From Haberlea rhodopensis (Eukaryota; Streptophyta; Magnoliopsida; Lamiales; Gesneriaceae): a stretch of DNA of 64,000 bases. The notes beneath the pieces were generated by a model, which made no database searches, was not told where the DNA came from, and saw nothing but the letters and a program-made list of their open reading frames with translations. Shown here one piece after another: positions 1 to 13,181 of the stretch. Numbering within the stretch: position 1 is the stretch's first letter; each line of letters starts with the position of its first letter. The stretch is taken from positions 3,701,043 to 3,765,042 of the forward strand of contig CAJQUN010000042.1 in assembly GCA_907163345.1 (NCBI GenBank), written 5' to 3'. The position numbers were made by a program, and so were the translations under genes.

Positions 1-90
1 CTTTTTGCATTCATGTTGTAAAACATATTGGTATGTCTTTCATCCATTTGAAGCTTATGTTTCTGAACTTGTTTGTTTTATGCTGAGTAG

Positions 91-2028
91 GCTATTGCGA
101 CAGATGTTTCTCATAGTGGTATAAGCCAACTTGCAAGTGCTGAAGACAATGTGATGACTCTTCCTTTAGACACAGGGAATGATGAGGGAAGTGGAATGCT
201 GCTGATGATGAGAGGCATGACAGCTAAAAACTTTGACCCAAACAGGTATGCTGGAAGATGGTTTGAGGTAGCTTCACTTAAACGTGGATTTGCCGGGCAG
301 GGTCAAGAAGATTGTCACTGCACTCAGGTGAATCAAAAAAGTTTTTTAAAAAAGTTATTTATTTAATAGATAAATAAATAAACTGTCATCGATAGTCAGC
401 TAGTTGAGTCGTTTGACAGTTTCATATGCTCCAATTATTTCTGATTTAGAATGCATTTTTTCATCATGATTTTTCTAAAATTCCATTGGTACTTCATTTT
501 CATAATTTGGGAGACAAATACCAAATCCTTTATGCAGTTTTTGCATTGTGGGATTATGGCCTTTGAGTCTAAATGATGTCCTATATGACATTCTTCCATA
601 ATATGTAATTGCAGGGTGTGTACACTTTTGATATGAATACACTAGCTATCCAGGTTGATACCTTCTGTATTCATGGGGGGCCTAATGGTTACATTACAGG
701 GATAAGGGGAAGGGTCCAATGCCTTTCTGAAGATGATAAGGCGAAAAATGAAACGAACCTAGAAAAGCAAGTGATGATCAAGGGAAAGTGTTACCTTCGG
801 TTTCCTACATTACCGTTCATCCCCAAGCAACCTTATGATGTTATTGCAACTGATTATGATAATTATGCCCTGGTTTCTGGAGCAAAGGATCGGAGCTTTA
901 TACAGGTATACCTATCTTTGCTCTGTTTCTTAAAGTTGACAAGTTTCTTTAGTGAGTCTAATGGATTTTAACGGAGCACACTTGATAGATTACTTGTGCT
1001 CGTCTTTCTTGTGGTACTTGCCTTTTTTCATGGATCTCAATGGAGCACACTTGATAGATAACTATTAAGATTTACTCTAATTACTCATTCTTGTTTGTGT
1101 CTGGCTCTCCCAATCTTCATTGATAAGACAAGAGGAGGCCATCAGATGGAGTTTAGCATGTTTTAGATGGAGTTCAAGATTTTGAATTGGATTAATTTCA
1201 ACATTTTAGATGCGTATTATAAAATAAAAGAAAGAAAGTACAAAGTTAAATCCGGTGATAATCAAAATTGGTTAGATGAAGTGAATGTTTACAGTGAGTT
1301 TTATGTTAACCGAAATGCTTAAGAAATTGATAAGCAATATAATATGCTATGTGAGGCGAGTTCCGGTTTACTAAAATACAATATGTTTAGAACAAGTTTG
1401 CAGACCGGTTACACAAAGATTAATCAAATCTGAAAACATATAATAAAAGGTTTGAGATGGCATGGCTTAGAGATTGAATTTAAGACGGTTTGGGCATATT
1501 CAACATCAGACTGGAGAGTTGATACAAATAGTAGACTCAGAGAACTGGAGGAGGCCAGTAACTTGGAGTGAACTTATTACATGTGGCTTTAGTGATTTGT
1601 TAACCGTTGAAACCTAATTGTAAGCAGAGGTTAATTGAGATGTAGACTTGGGAAGATTATGAAACTAAATCAGTTTTTAATAGTTGCTACTTTTCTTGGG
1701 AGTTTTATCTAAGGATTTTATTTGTTCGCCCTTGGCAATTTTCAAACAGATATACTCAAGAAAACCTGACCCCGGACCAGAATTCATAGAGAAGTACAAG
1801 TCTCTATTAGAAACTTTTGGCTACGACTCTAGCAGTATCAAAGATACTCCACAAGATTGTGAGGTGATGTCAAATAGTCAGCTTGCAGCTATGATGTCCA
1901 TGTCTGGGATGCAGCAAGCTCTGAACAACCAATTTCCTGATCTAGAACTCAAAGCCGCGGTCCAGTTCAACTCGTTCACTGGCGTTTTTGATACTCTAAA
2001 GAAGCTCGTTGAGCTTTATTTCAAGTAG
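91..2028 (+). CDS. LCNP: Chloroplastic lipocalin, 3' part (last three exons)
   Basis: Three exons join in frame: 91-327, 615-905 and 1750-2028 (TAG). All have AG/GT borders and phase 0. The first visible exon has an acceptor at 89-90, so the transit peptide and N-terminus lie upstream of the window. Residues NRYAGRWFEVASL carry the lipocalin GxW signature of the first beta strand. The middle exon holds the barrel strands, and the last exon a helical C-terminal extension ending in LYFK. This matches plant chloroplastic lipocalin (Arabidopsis CHL/LCNP), a thylakoid-lumen protein tied to stress protection of lipids and to sustained quenching of light harvesting (family knowledge). The last intron (906-1749) holds an 18-bp direct repeat at 973-990 and 1042-1059. 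No damage is seen. The symbol is by homology. Confidence 0.9.
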
Positions 2029-3975
2029 TTGGTGTTTTTGTTGAGGTTTTGTGTGATTAAAGAGTTGTATCAACAGTGATCTGTAATCTTTTTGTGATTG
2101 TGTTTGTGTTTTGTGTTTATTTATGCGGTTGCATAATATTGTATTAATTTTAATGCATATTGAATCTTCTGCAACGAAATTGTAGGATCAAGTGTTTACG
2201 TTTTTACCAAGAGTTATAGCTGATGGTAACGGTGCAACTCAAATCTTTTAAACTGTACAACATCACAAGCACCACGTTTCTATCGATCACGAAGCAAGAG
2301 CAATTATTGTACCCCAACATAAAAATTAATTATATAATAAAATAATTAGTAATATTTGTTTGCAAATAACCATCTCTACTGGTAGAATCATTGAAATGTA
2401 ATTCTTGGGCGGTTTAAATATTTCAGTTGCATCAATATCACAAGTTATATTCTTTCACAAACTGCAAGTTTTCGGTTTTACACATTAAAATTATATGTTC
2501 GATTCCTATTAATTGCAATGTGGTGCAATTATTTGGATATGATTGATAATTTGCCTCTTAACGAGAGCAATTGAAGCGTTGCTCTTGATTAAAAAATCAT
2601 TCGGTTTTAGACCGAAGCAGAGCCCATATTTTTCTTTCTATCGAACCTATAAAATCATCATACAAAAGGGATTTCAGCTAGGATGTTAGTCTTAAGAATT
2701 TTGAATAGTAACATTAAATTCTTTTGATTAAATTTATGCTAAATTTGAGCTATTGGACAAAAAACTGAGAATTAAGTAATTAACTCTACAACTTAATACA
2801 ACTACCACTACTTGTATAGTACATAGCCAGTTGCAGATTTTATGTAGTCAATTAGATAACATCAGGTGAATCAGATCCGTGTCTATAAATGGTAAAAAGA
2901 TTTCAGAATTGAAGACTTACTATCTAGAGCAATCAAGAATTATTTAAGCTTTCTTAAATCAAAGCATTTGAAAAACATCTCATCTATGATTCGCCAATAC
3001 GGTCGTTGAGGGTATCGCAGATACTGTTGTTCTAGTTCCATTGACTTTTTGCTGGACGATCACGGTTATTGCCGTGGAGTTTTATTAATTTTAAAATAAA
3101 AATAATTAGATAGGTTGGACAAATTTTTCATGCAAGAAAAGTCGAAATAAACTAAAAAAATGTTCCTCAACGGATGTAATGGCCGTGAAATCGCCGTTCC
3201 AAGCCGCAAAATCGCCAACATATTAGACATCCGTTTTAGCCTGGAGCTTTGCCGTTGCGGCTGCTGTTCCAAGACCGATTTGCGAACCATGTTGTCATCT
3301 CTAAGCTGCCAATTATATATTGAGCTCAATTATCCTAAGACTTTTGTTATGTAATGAGTTTGAATCACTCATTCAAATTAAGCTTCATATATCTAGAGTC
3401 ATTATTGTATTATTTCCATCAATGTATGATATATTGTAATTGAGTATGTGGAGTTGGACATACAAGTACAACCAAGGAGTTTGGTGGTTAAATATTGGTA
3501 AATTGTATAGTTGTTGAAAATTCAGAGTTAAAGGCTTTAAATTTGTGTAAAGATTGCATCAACTTCAAACCTTTATAAATCTTGTGTTACTTTTCTGTTT
3601 ATTGTTTTATTTACTTTTTCATTACTGCACATATTTGATTTGGATATTTCTATAATTTCTTAAAATACTCAATTAGTTCTCAGAGAGTTAGTTTGAGTGT
3701 TTTTTGCTTGGTTTAGAAACCAAACTCAATCTAATCATGTTGCTCGTTTGATTGAGAACATTTCAAAAACACAGCTACGTAGATCTTCCATTTCAAGAAT
3801 GCATATAAATGCACTGAAAAATCATTTTAAACATATCAAGATTTGAAACGATTTATTCCTTCTTCCTCCCTTGTACCATTTCCTGTTTTCGTCAATCTTC
3901 GAAATATACATGTTTGAGGAGGCAAGAATTATTCCCAGCTGAACCTTTCCGACACTCAAACCAGGAATTGGAAAT

Positions 3976-4034
<59 letters not shown>

Positions 4035-5299
4035 TAGTTGTCTTTGGCACCACGCCAGTGAGCAGTTTTTTTGACCATCTTATACTGGGCTTTCATCAGT
4101 TACAGGAGAACAACAATCATATGTGGCTTCAAATTGTTCGCACATTATTGGAACAAAATAAAACCCAATCCAAAGATTACACAAAATCAAACATAACATT
4201 GGTTTGAATCTGATATCTGCATTCCAAATCATAACCATAATATAAAATCAACATATCATTACCATAATATTGTAGTGGTATCAACCCCTCAATAGATTGC
4301 GCGAGGTCGTATAGATCCCCGCCCTCGCCCAAAACGAAGGAAAAATAATAGATTAATAAAATACCTAATTCTCCATGATTCAATGCTTGAATTCGTACGT
4401 ATGAAAAAACCATCATCAAATATGAAAATCATCATACCAGTGGCCTATAGAAATAAGCTATCATCTCTCATCAAGAACTCTATAAACCGAAGAACTACGA
4501 TAACTTGCAAATTCAAGACAAGGCACCTATTAGCAAATATGTTTGGACAAAACAAAAGGTATATCCAGCAATGTACCATAACAGGAGTTAGCATGAGATG
4601 GCCCAATCAAGACCCTACAAACCTCAAAATATATTTAATTTCTAAGAGTGCATAGCATGATATGACATCATTGATCACAATAGAAGTTAGTCCCAACATG
4701 GCCCAAAACAAGACAAAAGTTTTTCCAAATAGTTTTCAAAAGGCGATGGTTGCATCTTATGTCGCCATTATGTGTTTAGCACATTGCAGTAGTAGGCAGC
4801 AGAGATCTAGTCAAATTTTTTCGGCCTAATGATTCGTCCCCTTGCAGATGTCTTGATTTATGTTGCTTGGTTAGTAGTATCTACATCATATAACCCAAGA
4901 ATCGTTTAAAAAACTAAAGGAAAGATGTAGAAAACGTACATGTTATATGAGATCAGGAGAAATAACCTATGACATGAGCTTCATGTTTTTTGAGTAGTTC
5001 ACAAACATTGAGTTCATCCTCAGAATTGCTATCATCAATGAGAACAAGCTGCAAAGAACGTTCCTTGTTTTTTTTTTTTTAGCATTGCCAACTGCATTAC
5101 ACCAATTTTTGGGGCTACATTGGAAGGGGCATTTTTCATATAAAGGCCTTCTCATGCTAACATAAAAAATAAAGAATTGGCTAGATAGGAAAATAATTGG
5201 TTAAGACGACTAAATTTGCATGTACTACGATGTGAGGTACATTTCTGACTCACGAGTAGAAAAATATCGATCTCATTATGATCATTTAATTCAAACAAG
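2029..5299. other. AT-rich intergenic region, no gene recognised
   Basis: This stretch follows the lipocalin stop and its probable 3' UTR (2029 to about 2170). Open frames on both strands are short, low in complexity and without recognisable motifs. It holds a dinucleotide microsatellite at 3975-4034. It probably contains old transposon debris, including the 3' flank of the Helitron at its right side, but no termini could be placed. Confidence 0.6.
3975..4034. repeat. (TG)n(TA)n compound microsatellite
   Basis: A short TG run passes directly into about 45 bases of alternating TA. The open frame across it (tyrosine-isoleucine repeats) is an artefact of the repeat. Confidence 0.95.
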
Positions 5300-5402
5300 T
5301 GGCTAGAAAAGTTTCCTTTTCAACTTTCAATTGTGGTTGAAAAGTTGTCTTTTCTAGCCAATGAAAATTTTAAATTGCAGTTGAAAAGGAAATTTTTCTA
5401 AC
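5300..5402. repeat. Fold-back with a third partial arm
   Basis: The arm at 5300-5324 (TGGCTAGAAAAG...TTTTCAAC) is matched in inverse orientation at 5336-5360, with a core mismatch of about four bases and an 11-base spacer. A second inverted copy follows at about 5379-5402 and matches the left arm at other positions. It may be a small MITE or part of the Helitron 3' region. No clear target duplication was found. Confidence 0.6.
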
Positions 5403-6467
5403 GATGTACCATTGGTCAAACGATCTGTCTGGAATGTGGCATGATCATAGTGGATTGTATGTTCTTTATTTGGCGGTGAGATTCTTGAGAGACCACGAGC
5501 TTTGTTTGCATGAATAAGATCTAGAAAGACATAAATATAACATTTGTAATATATTCTGCAGCAATATGTGTAAAAAATAGTTGTTTACGAATTGTACATG
5601 AAGAAATAGGTTCAAACGTGACAACCTGAAAGAGGCTTCTCGTCATCGAAAGAAGCGTTTTCATGTAAATCAACAGAAGGCATTGTGGGTTCTTCAAATG
5701 ATGGAATAGAACCTACAATTGATGCATTATACGATTTTGTAATTACAAGTTTATAGTCACTGTAACAGGTCATAAATGTGTTTACAACTATAATAGAGAT
5801 AATTTGAACAAAGCAACTAACTTGGCACATAGAGTACATATCCTTCTCTAATTTTGGCCTTTCCCCTTTTGATTAGGCGTCTTCGGACCGAGGAACTACG
5901 TAACATATTGAAGCGTAATTTATTAAACATCATTGATAACATATCGGTTTTATGTGATGTGTTTTTTTCCCCGAGAAAAGACTACATTTCCCACAAGAGT
6001 TCTCCGGTTTCCAAACCTAGGCCTGAAAGTTCCACGTCTGTCGTCGAGAGTGAGGAGCCAAAATCAAGTTTTCTTTTGGTTGTTTTTTCATTGACATTTG
6101 CCAACTTGTGTGAGAACAACATGAAATAATCATGAATGTAAGAACAACTGGCAAATAAAGCAAATGTACATTCCAAAGCCTTGCCGGATGAGACGGTAGC
6201 GGAAGAAAATTTGGTGGGGCTTGGTGCTGGCGGAAGTGGAAACCCAGCAAACCTATCAACACATTCCATGGCCAGCAAATTATAGACTATGGTTGCCTTC
6301 CCATTTTGGCTTTCAAAAATGCTTGAACGTATCTTCATGTGCACTTCAAGATCCTTCAACCAACGATTGACAAGAGTAATTGGAGGCGCTTCTTCCTAAG
6401 GCATAAAGCACACATCATATCATTTAACAGTTTATAAATACCTTAGAGAACATAATGTAATACACAA

Positions 6468-8204
6468 CTATATCGATATCACCTTCAAGGTTATGTCGTA
6501 AAAATCTTGTACGGACATCCCCATGATTAGATCGCCATCTTTCTCGAAGATTGTTACCTCTAAAGAACCAACCCCGTCATAAACACTGAGGCGAAACCTA
6601 AATATACAAAAACATTGTTCCATATATAAACATTGATACAATATCAATCCATGTAACAACGTATATCTATATATTTGAACAGATTTAGTACCTGGGTTTT
6701 GCAATCCGAGTCTCCTTGCATGTGTTGCAATTGAATAGAGAATTGTAATCAACATTGATGCGAAAGTGGCATTCTTCACAACACATGTAAATGAAGCTTT
6801 GTGACTCATTGTCTAGGCACGCCTTGACTTTGACATTAAACCTGGCAGGCTGCAACATTTAAATTGTAAGAGCAATATATCCATTGAGTACTTAGAAAGA
6901 GAAGTAGATATGATCAAATAAAAAAACCTTCTCAGTTTGAAGTATTTCCGAGATGGTGGTTATTGCTAACGACTTTTCTGCTTTGACGTCAATCTTTTCT
7001 TCGAATAAACCACCCTTTTCTAACACATCATCAATGAACAATTTCTCATCGGCACGCCTTTGACATTAAACAACAAAGGATCGACATCTAAAAAAGCGAG
7101 AAAGAAGTGACATCTTATAGTTACCATGTTTGCATGTCAACAAACAACTGATTGTCCATATTGTCCAGCACCATCGAAGATGAAGTTGAGCTAAGGGACA
7201 AACCTACAAACGATAGACTAGTAATTATAAAAAGAAAGGCAATAACAATTATAAGCTCAGAATCTTTCTATTATGTATGCTTACCGTAGTATCCCTTCAC
7301 CAGAAAATTCAGGAGAGCAATCACCGGTCTTTTATGATAGGAGTTTAAAGTGTCATACATCCGGCAAGATACAACATCTCCCCCACAAAGTAACCACAAA
7401 TGGGGTTAATCTAGCAAATGAGGAGAAGATAAGTTGAGGTATGGGATAAGACATAATCAAATATGGAATAAAGTCTAACAAATCTACTTACTCTGAATCA
7501 ATTGCTGCATACTCATGTATCACTTGTTGTTGACCAAGCACATTTACCTTCCTAGGATTCCTCTTTTCAATAATGACACAAACAGTACCTATTACGGAGT
7601 AGGAAGACATGATAAGGGTGGAGTACATGTCTAGAAGGCAACGTGCTTAAATGCAAGTAATAACTAAAAGATATTTTTTATGTACTGATTAATTTTTTTG
7701 ACTCCAAGAATGCAGCAAATTGGTTGGAAGTAATGAAGTCCGGACGAAATGAAGCTGAAGGAACAACGTCATCAACGACGGGCATTATCGAGGTACTTGA
7801 GTTGATATTCCATTGATATGGACTATTAACCAAGTCATTCCTGTACATATCATCGACTTTGGTGACCCGAGCATTTGAAATCCTATATGACTTAGATTCT
7901 TCGAGAGTATTCTTGTGTAGCTCGACATCCTTACTGAAAATTATGGCTTCAACGGTATCACCCTATTGCGAAAGAGGCATTTGAAAACTAAATAGATGTT
8001 AATTTCCCATAAACATATTTCTTGTGAGTATCGACACAAAATAACTTTAAACATTACCATTTCGTCAGCAAGAATCATGTTTTGGTATTTGGTTGGAGAA
8101 TAAATTGCGGTCCTGATACTGAGTTTGCTTATAACCCGAACTTTTGCTGACCACCTCTTGGTTTCAGTCGTGATGGCACTAACAAGCATAATCTTTTCAT
8201 CCAT
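6468..8204 (-). pseudogene. RPA70-like gene fragments, probably Helitron-borne
   Basis: Minus-strand blocks look like replication protein A large subunit. At about 8204-8070 is an OB-fold start with WSAKVRVISKL and an ILADE motif. At about 6840-6690 is a zinc ribbon (YMCCEECHF... then FNCNTCKE), as in RPA70 domain C. At about 6600-6480 is the following OB strand, FRLSVYDGVGSLEVTIFEKDG. Short blocks between look like separate exons, but a full model cannot be joined. Weaker minus-strand coding-like sequence continues to about 5980. Plant Helitrons commonly carry RPA-like genes beside the Rep-helicase gene (family knowledge), and this lies directly downstream of the helicase on the same strand. 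RPA binds single-stranded DNA, so a role in rolling-circle transposition is the usual inference. The copy is decayed. Confidence 0.7.
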
Positions 8205-8546
8205 CCCAACTTATGAGTGGCTTTCTCAATAGAAAAAAACATAGGTGAATAAATGTGAAGAGCGTATAATCAATTGTAGATGGTACGTGCATGTGCAATC
8301 GAAGGTGGAACACGCAATATCATACACACAAATAGAACCGCCAATATAGGATGCGACGAAGACACAAAGCACAAGAAACATGTTATGCTCAAGACATGAT
8401 AAGACTTCATATAATAACAGGCAAAAAAGATCCAAAAAACATTTGTTGTAAACTAGTGGAAACGTGGCGATCTCTAACCCCCAAAAAACAAGAATGTAGC
8501 GAGTGAATTTCAAGGGAGTCAGATATTTCTTTTCAAATAGCGGCAT

Positions 8547-10720
8547 TTAGGATCTCCTTGTAAACAACATTTCTAGGTTGGCTGTGGCGGCAAAGATTGC
8601 AGTGGATGGTTTGATTAAGACTTTCATGGAGTTAGACTTTCTGACTCTAGAAAGTGCGACATATAGTTGGCCGTGTGAGAGCACCGGTTACGACAAATAA
8701 AGGCCTACCATATCGAGTGTTTGACCTTGGGCTTTATTAATGCTCATTGCGAACAAAGGCGGATTGGAAATTGATGTCTTCTAAGAGGAATTGGACATTT
8801 AAGATTATCGGATGGTTTCAACGGTATCCTTGGTATGAAGACATATTTACCAGTGTATTCACCAGTTGCAATAACGACACCAATAACTTGTTTGCCAAAA
8901 TCACGACAAATAAGGTGTGTGCCATTGCATAAACCTCCGGAGGGATTTATATTCCGCAAAAGCATTATATGACTGTTTTGTTTTAAACGAAGGACGTGGG
9001 GTGGCAAACCTGGTGCAGACACCCCATGCAAGAAATCTTGATATTGGTATTGTTGATTAACGTTCCTAGTCACATCTGTGCTGATATATTCAACAATGTC
9101 TCTAGGAAATTTTTCCATTATTGAGTTATTTATGTTGTCTATGCAAACAGAGAAAGGATTCGTATAAAAGTCTTCGAAAGATGGGAATATTTCTGCAATA
9201 AGATGGTCAAGCGGCTCTTCACAATCAACGTAAGGGACACACATGTTCGTTGGCAAGGTTACCTCGTCACCAAAAAAAGATGGCTCGGTTCCATCTCCAA
9301 TGCGTAGTAGGAGTTCCGTAAAAAAAGGATCTTCTCGAGCGCGCATGTTTTCAGTGATATTTGTGCATGGAAGGCCATAAGTGTGAATTGACAAGGCAAG
9401 AATTAACTGCATCCTCTAGAGAGCCACTGACTACTATAGGAATGGTTTGCCTAAAATCACCACCAAGTACAACAGTCTTGCCTCCAAATAGAATCTGTTT
9501 TTCTGTTAAATCTCGCAAGAAAAGATCTAATGCTTTGATACATCGGCGATTGGTCATTGAAGCCTCATCCCAAATAATTAATTTAGACGACAAGATCAAA
9601 TGTGCATGGACACTCTGTTTTTTTATCGCACAGGTCATTGTCTGATCAATCATCACTTGAAGTTTAAATCTAGAATGAGTAGTACGGCCACCAGGAAGTA
9701 ATGATGCCGCAACTCCTAAAGAAGCAACTGCAAGAGCAATACCACATGTCGCTCATACAACAACTAACAATGCTCTATAAAGAAACTTTTGCCAGTACCA
9801 CCAGGCCCATCAACAAAAAAAGCACCGCCATTTTTATCATCCACACGTAATAATTCTATCAAATACCTCTCTCTGCTTGGAGTTTAACTTGGCCACAAAA
9901 CTAAAACCCTCTTCTGACACATCGAGGTTAACTTCATTCTCGTAATATTTGCTACGCATTTCGTCTACACTGACCCAAGTTTTAAATGGGACGAGATGGA
10001 AATCATCAACTGTTTTACCCATTGACTGAAGGAAAACATCTATTGAGCGAAGAGCATGGTCGAATGCAACATCTTCGGATAACCAATTTGTGACAATAAA
10101 TCCTCAGAAAGTTGTAATTTGAACTCATCCCATAAAGATGCTAGATCAGAAGGAAGGTTGTAAACAAGGATTGTCGCAAATAGGCGTCGCAACGTATATG
10201 GAAGTTGATCACCCGAAGCCTCTACTATGGAAGCACGAACGTCATTGTCTGCATCCAATAGATCACGTTGCAAAGCAGCTTCTCGAAAGCTATCATAGAG
10301 AATACCGTTGTGGGTCCTAAGATATTCAAAAGAGGTGGGTGCTTTAAAATGATTCAATAGTAATCTCAAAAGGTACCTTTCAGTTTCAATTGGGCTGACA
10401 GTTACGAGACGCTCGATAGCTGTACCGCGTTTACAATGAGACCACTATTTTTGTGTCCACACAAAGTGTTTAGGGAAGTCACGGTAAAGGAGGTTAAAGA
10501 CACGTGCATTTGATCTTCATTGTTCATTGAGAAAAACTGTGTCAGCTGAGTTTTTGAATTATTTGGGTTTGATAAGATACTTTCTAAGGAACGAGCAGCA
10601 TGGAAGAAGATATAAGGAGAATTTGGTAGGTGAACATGAAGTTGTACAACAGTAGGGCTCATCTCGTAAAGTGTGTAACTATAAATTCGCAACATTGCTT
10701 CTGGAGTGCAAAGCCAGCGT
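8547..10720 (-). pseudogene. Helitron PIF1-type helicase, C-terminal part
   Basis: Read on the minus strand, this begins with a block RWLCTPEAMLRIY followed by VQLHVHLPN, the part linking Rep and helicase in plant Helitron proteins. Next come LNSKQREVFDRI, a Walker A GPGGTGKS at about 9787-9810, WDEAS and GGDFRQTIP helicase motifs near 9440-9590, the PHVLRLKQN and LLRNINPSGGLCNGT blocks, and finally INKAQGQTLDMVGLYL and HGQLYVALSRVR with a stop at 8547-8549. At least one frame change occurs near 8756, there is an internal TAA after GLYLS at about 8697, and other breaks lie at 9350 and 9700-9840. The enzyme would unwind DNA for rolling-circle transposition in an intact element. About 100 codons are missing between this part and the block at 25441. 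Confidence 0.92.
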
Positions 10721-13164
10721 TGTAAGGACCCCAAGCCCTTAACCCTTGATTAGTGTATTAATCATTATGTGTGGCACATGCTTTCAATAAAATCAATCGG
10801 GAAACACAGATGATACTTTACCATTGAATGGCAATTACAAAATTTCTTTAATATTCAACATTAAGATCATCTCTACCAACAAATAGACTCATAGATTCCG
10901 CCCATTTCCATCCCCATTACACCACTTTTTACATGATGGACTTTTATAAAAATTTGGGCAGAGTCTCCCCATAAATAGAGCCATCCCGAAATAAAAGCGC
11001 ATCACAATATATAGTTCCCGGCCAGGGAAAACACATACTCAACAGAATACAGCAACGCTAAGTAAATTCCCAGCCAGGGAAGACACCACACATAAGACAA
11101 CATAAATGGGTTTCAACACCCACATAATACACCCATGACTCTCATATCATTAGCAATTCTACTCTAATTGCATGCAAACATATGATGAAAGTGAGAAAGG
11201 CTCATGCCTTTATATACAACCCATATACAAGAATATCCGTGCTCACATGCGAGCATCATAAATATGTATATAACCTTCGGGTGTATGTAAGTACTCTATA
11301 CGATACCGTGCTCCATCAAGCCCTGGTACCCCGATCCTGGGAGTACATCCAATCAACAGCTCGAGCTCAGCTCCACAGCCATCGATGTACCTGCTCACCT
11401 GCCCCAACAGAGACAGCCTCCAACAGGGTGAGCATACCAATACACAAAATCCCATAATCACAATAATGAAATTCATAATTTACAACAAAAGTAAATACTA
11501 ATTAATTTTAAATGATACTCCCTGGATGGCAACGTCCTCATCCGGGATTCTGTGTACTGTCCCTGTTCTCACAATCATCAAACTCATCAAATCTCAAAAA
11601 TCAATAAATCAACACATTGATTTAACTCATAGCATGCCTGATTCTCAAGTATCAATAATTAATGATTCCAAATTCATTATACATACAAATATAGATATCT
11701 CGATATCTAATACTGATTTTCAACTTTGCTACCAATCACAGATAGCTCAAATGCCTAGCATTTATTTTACAAATTCTCCCTTATACTTAGACATCTCACA
11801 TGTCTTATAATGAATACATGATTCCACGATCATTCTCAGGCATCTCAAATGCCCTACAATAGTCATTTACACCCAGTACCCCATATCTCTTATAAGGTCA
11901 TACTACTCTAGTATCACGCACGCTTGTGGCGGCGATGTCAAGGTTGGGTCATTCCATAACTATATCAACACATATATATAATCATACGCACAACCCTCAA
12001 TTCAATCAAAATACATTATGCATTTCACAAATGCTCTCATATAAAGTAATGCTCGTACGTCGCACGTACCTTAAATCTCCGAAGTCCGAGCCAAACCTTG
12101 CTCGAGTTCCATGCCCCGAGGAACGATGTGCTAACATGATAAATTAATTCACAATTAATTACGAACATGCAACCCATGCTCAAGCACACCCATAACCCTC
12201 AAAAATATTGTCAACACACGACAATTAACCATTATCGAAAAGTGCTCAAGAACACCCTTCAATTTTCGAACCCTATTCTCACAAATCGAACCCAATTAAA
12301 CACCATAATTCATCTAAACGTGAATTAATCGATCAACAACAAGAATCATCATCCCTCGCCAAAAACCCCCAAAATTCGAACATAACCCACGCAAACAGCA
12401 TGAAATTCGAACCAAAATCCTTAAATTCGAACACAAATCCTTAAATTCGAACACAATACCACCAAATTTAGCAAGGAATTACATGAGAGGGACGAAAAAG
12501 GGGTAAGGAAGGTTACCCACACGAAGATCGGAAGGAAATCGGACGAAAATCGAAGAACCCTAGAAAATTGGGGATCGGCGCTTTCCTGCAAAATCCGAAC
12601 TCAAATCGCGACCAAACTTCGAATTGTTGGTGTGGGAAGCTGCGCCTGGACGAGACGAAGCCGGCGGCGGGTCGGACGCGCAAAACGGCGGCCGGACGGC
12701 GGCGGGCGCACCGCTTTTGTGCGCGGGGGCTGGGGCGACGGGAAGGGTGTGTACGCGGGGAGAGAGAGGGTGACGGGAAAGGTGGGGAAAAAAGGTTCCA
12801 ACAATTAAAATCTCAGGTTCAACTGGTATTTATAGCAAAAATACCCCAAAATACTAATAGCCCTACAAATACATCATGATTCATTAAAAATCATCTGTTT
12901 TCAAAAATTCTCTCTCTAACTCAAAAACCCCCTACCGGTGTCCACACAACGCACCCGAGATTCCGAGTCACACTAAAAAACCAACTCATAGGTTTTCACC
13001 GAAATGAGAATACGATCTCAACCTCGGGATCCAACGATCCCAACTACTCAAATAGACGAGCCCGGAAGGCCCAACACCTCGATTAAACTCCAAATCGCCA
13101 CGTAAAACAACTTTAGGGGTTATTAACACTCCGTGATTAACATCTATAATCTCTGGTCATCACA
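10721..13164 (-). repeat. LTR 1 of tandem element (3' LTR in element sense)
   Basis: 2444 bp, bounded by TG/CA on both strands. It holds a CpG-rich patch at about 12640-12780, a TATA-like site near 12830 and a 20-bp duplication at about 12418-12457. Left flank bases are Helitron sequence (AGCGT at 10716-10720). A matching target duplication cannot be tested because the other end is truncated. Confidence 0.9.
12825..12836 (-). promoter_or_regulatory. Putative TATA box of LTR 1
   Basis: The minus strand reads GCTATAAATACC about 330 bases inside the LTR start, a plausible U3 promoter position. The same motif occurs at 19284-19296 in LTR 2. LTR 3 has lost this part. Confidence 0.55.
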
Positions 13165-13181
13165 ATATCCCCCACTAAAAG
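13165..13181 (-). other. Polypurine tract of internal region A
   Basis: The minus strand reads CTTTTAGTGGGGGATAT directly before the LTR start TGTGATG. The equivalent tract for region B is at 19624-19640. Confidence 0.8.

Noticed and set aside
3914..4207. 97-codon plus-strand frame
   Set aside because: Half of it is the TG/TA microsatellite.
11182..11457. 91-codon frame repeated in all three LTR copies
   Set aside because: Conserved only because the LTRs are recent copies. The reverse strand is equally open and no protein family is recognised.
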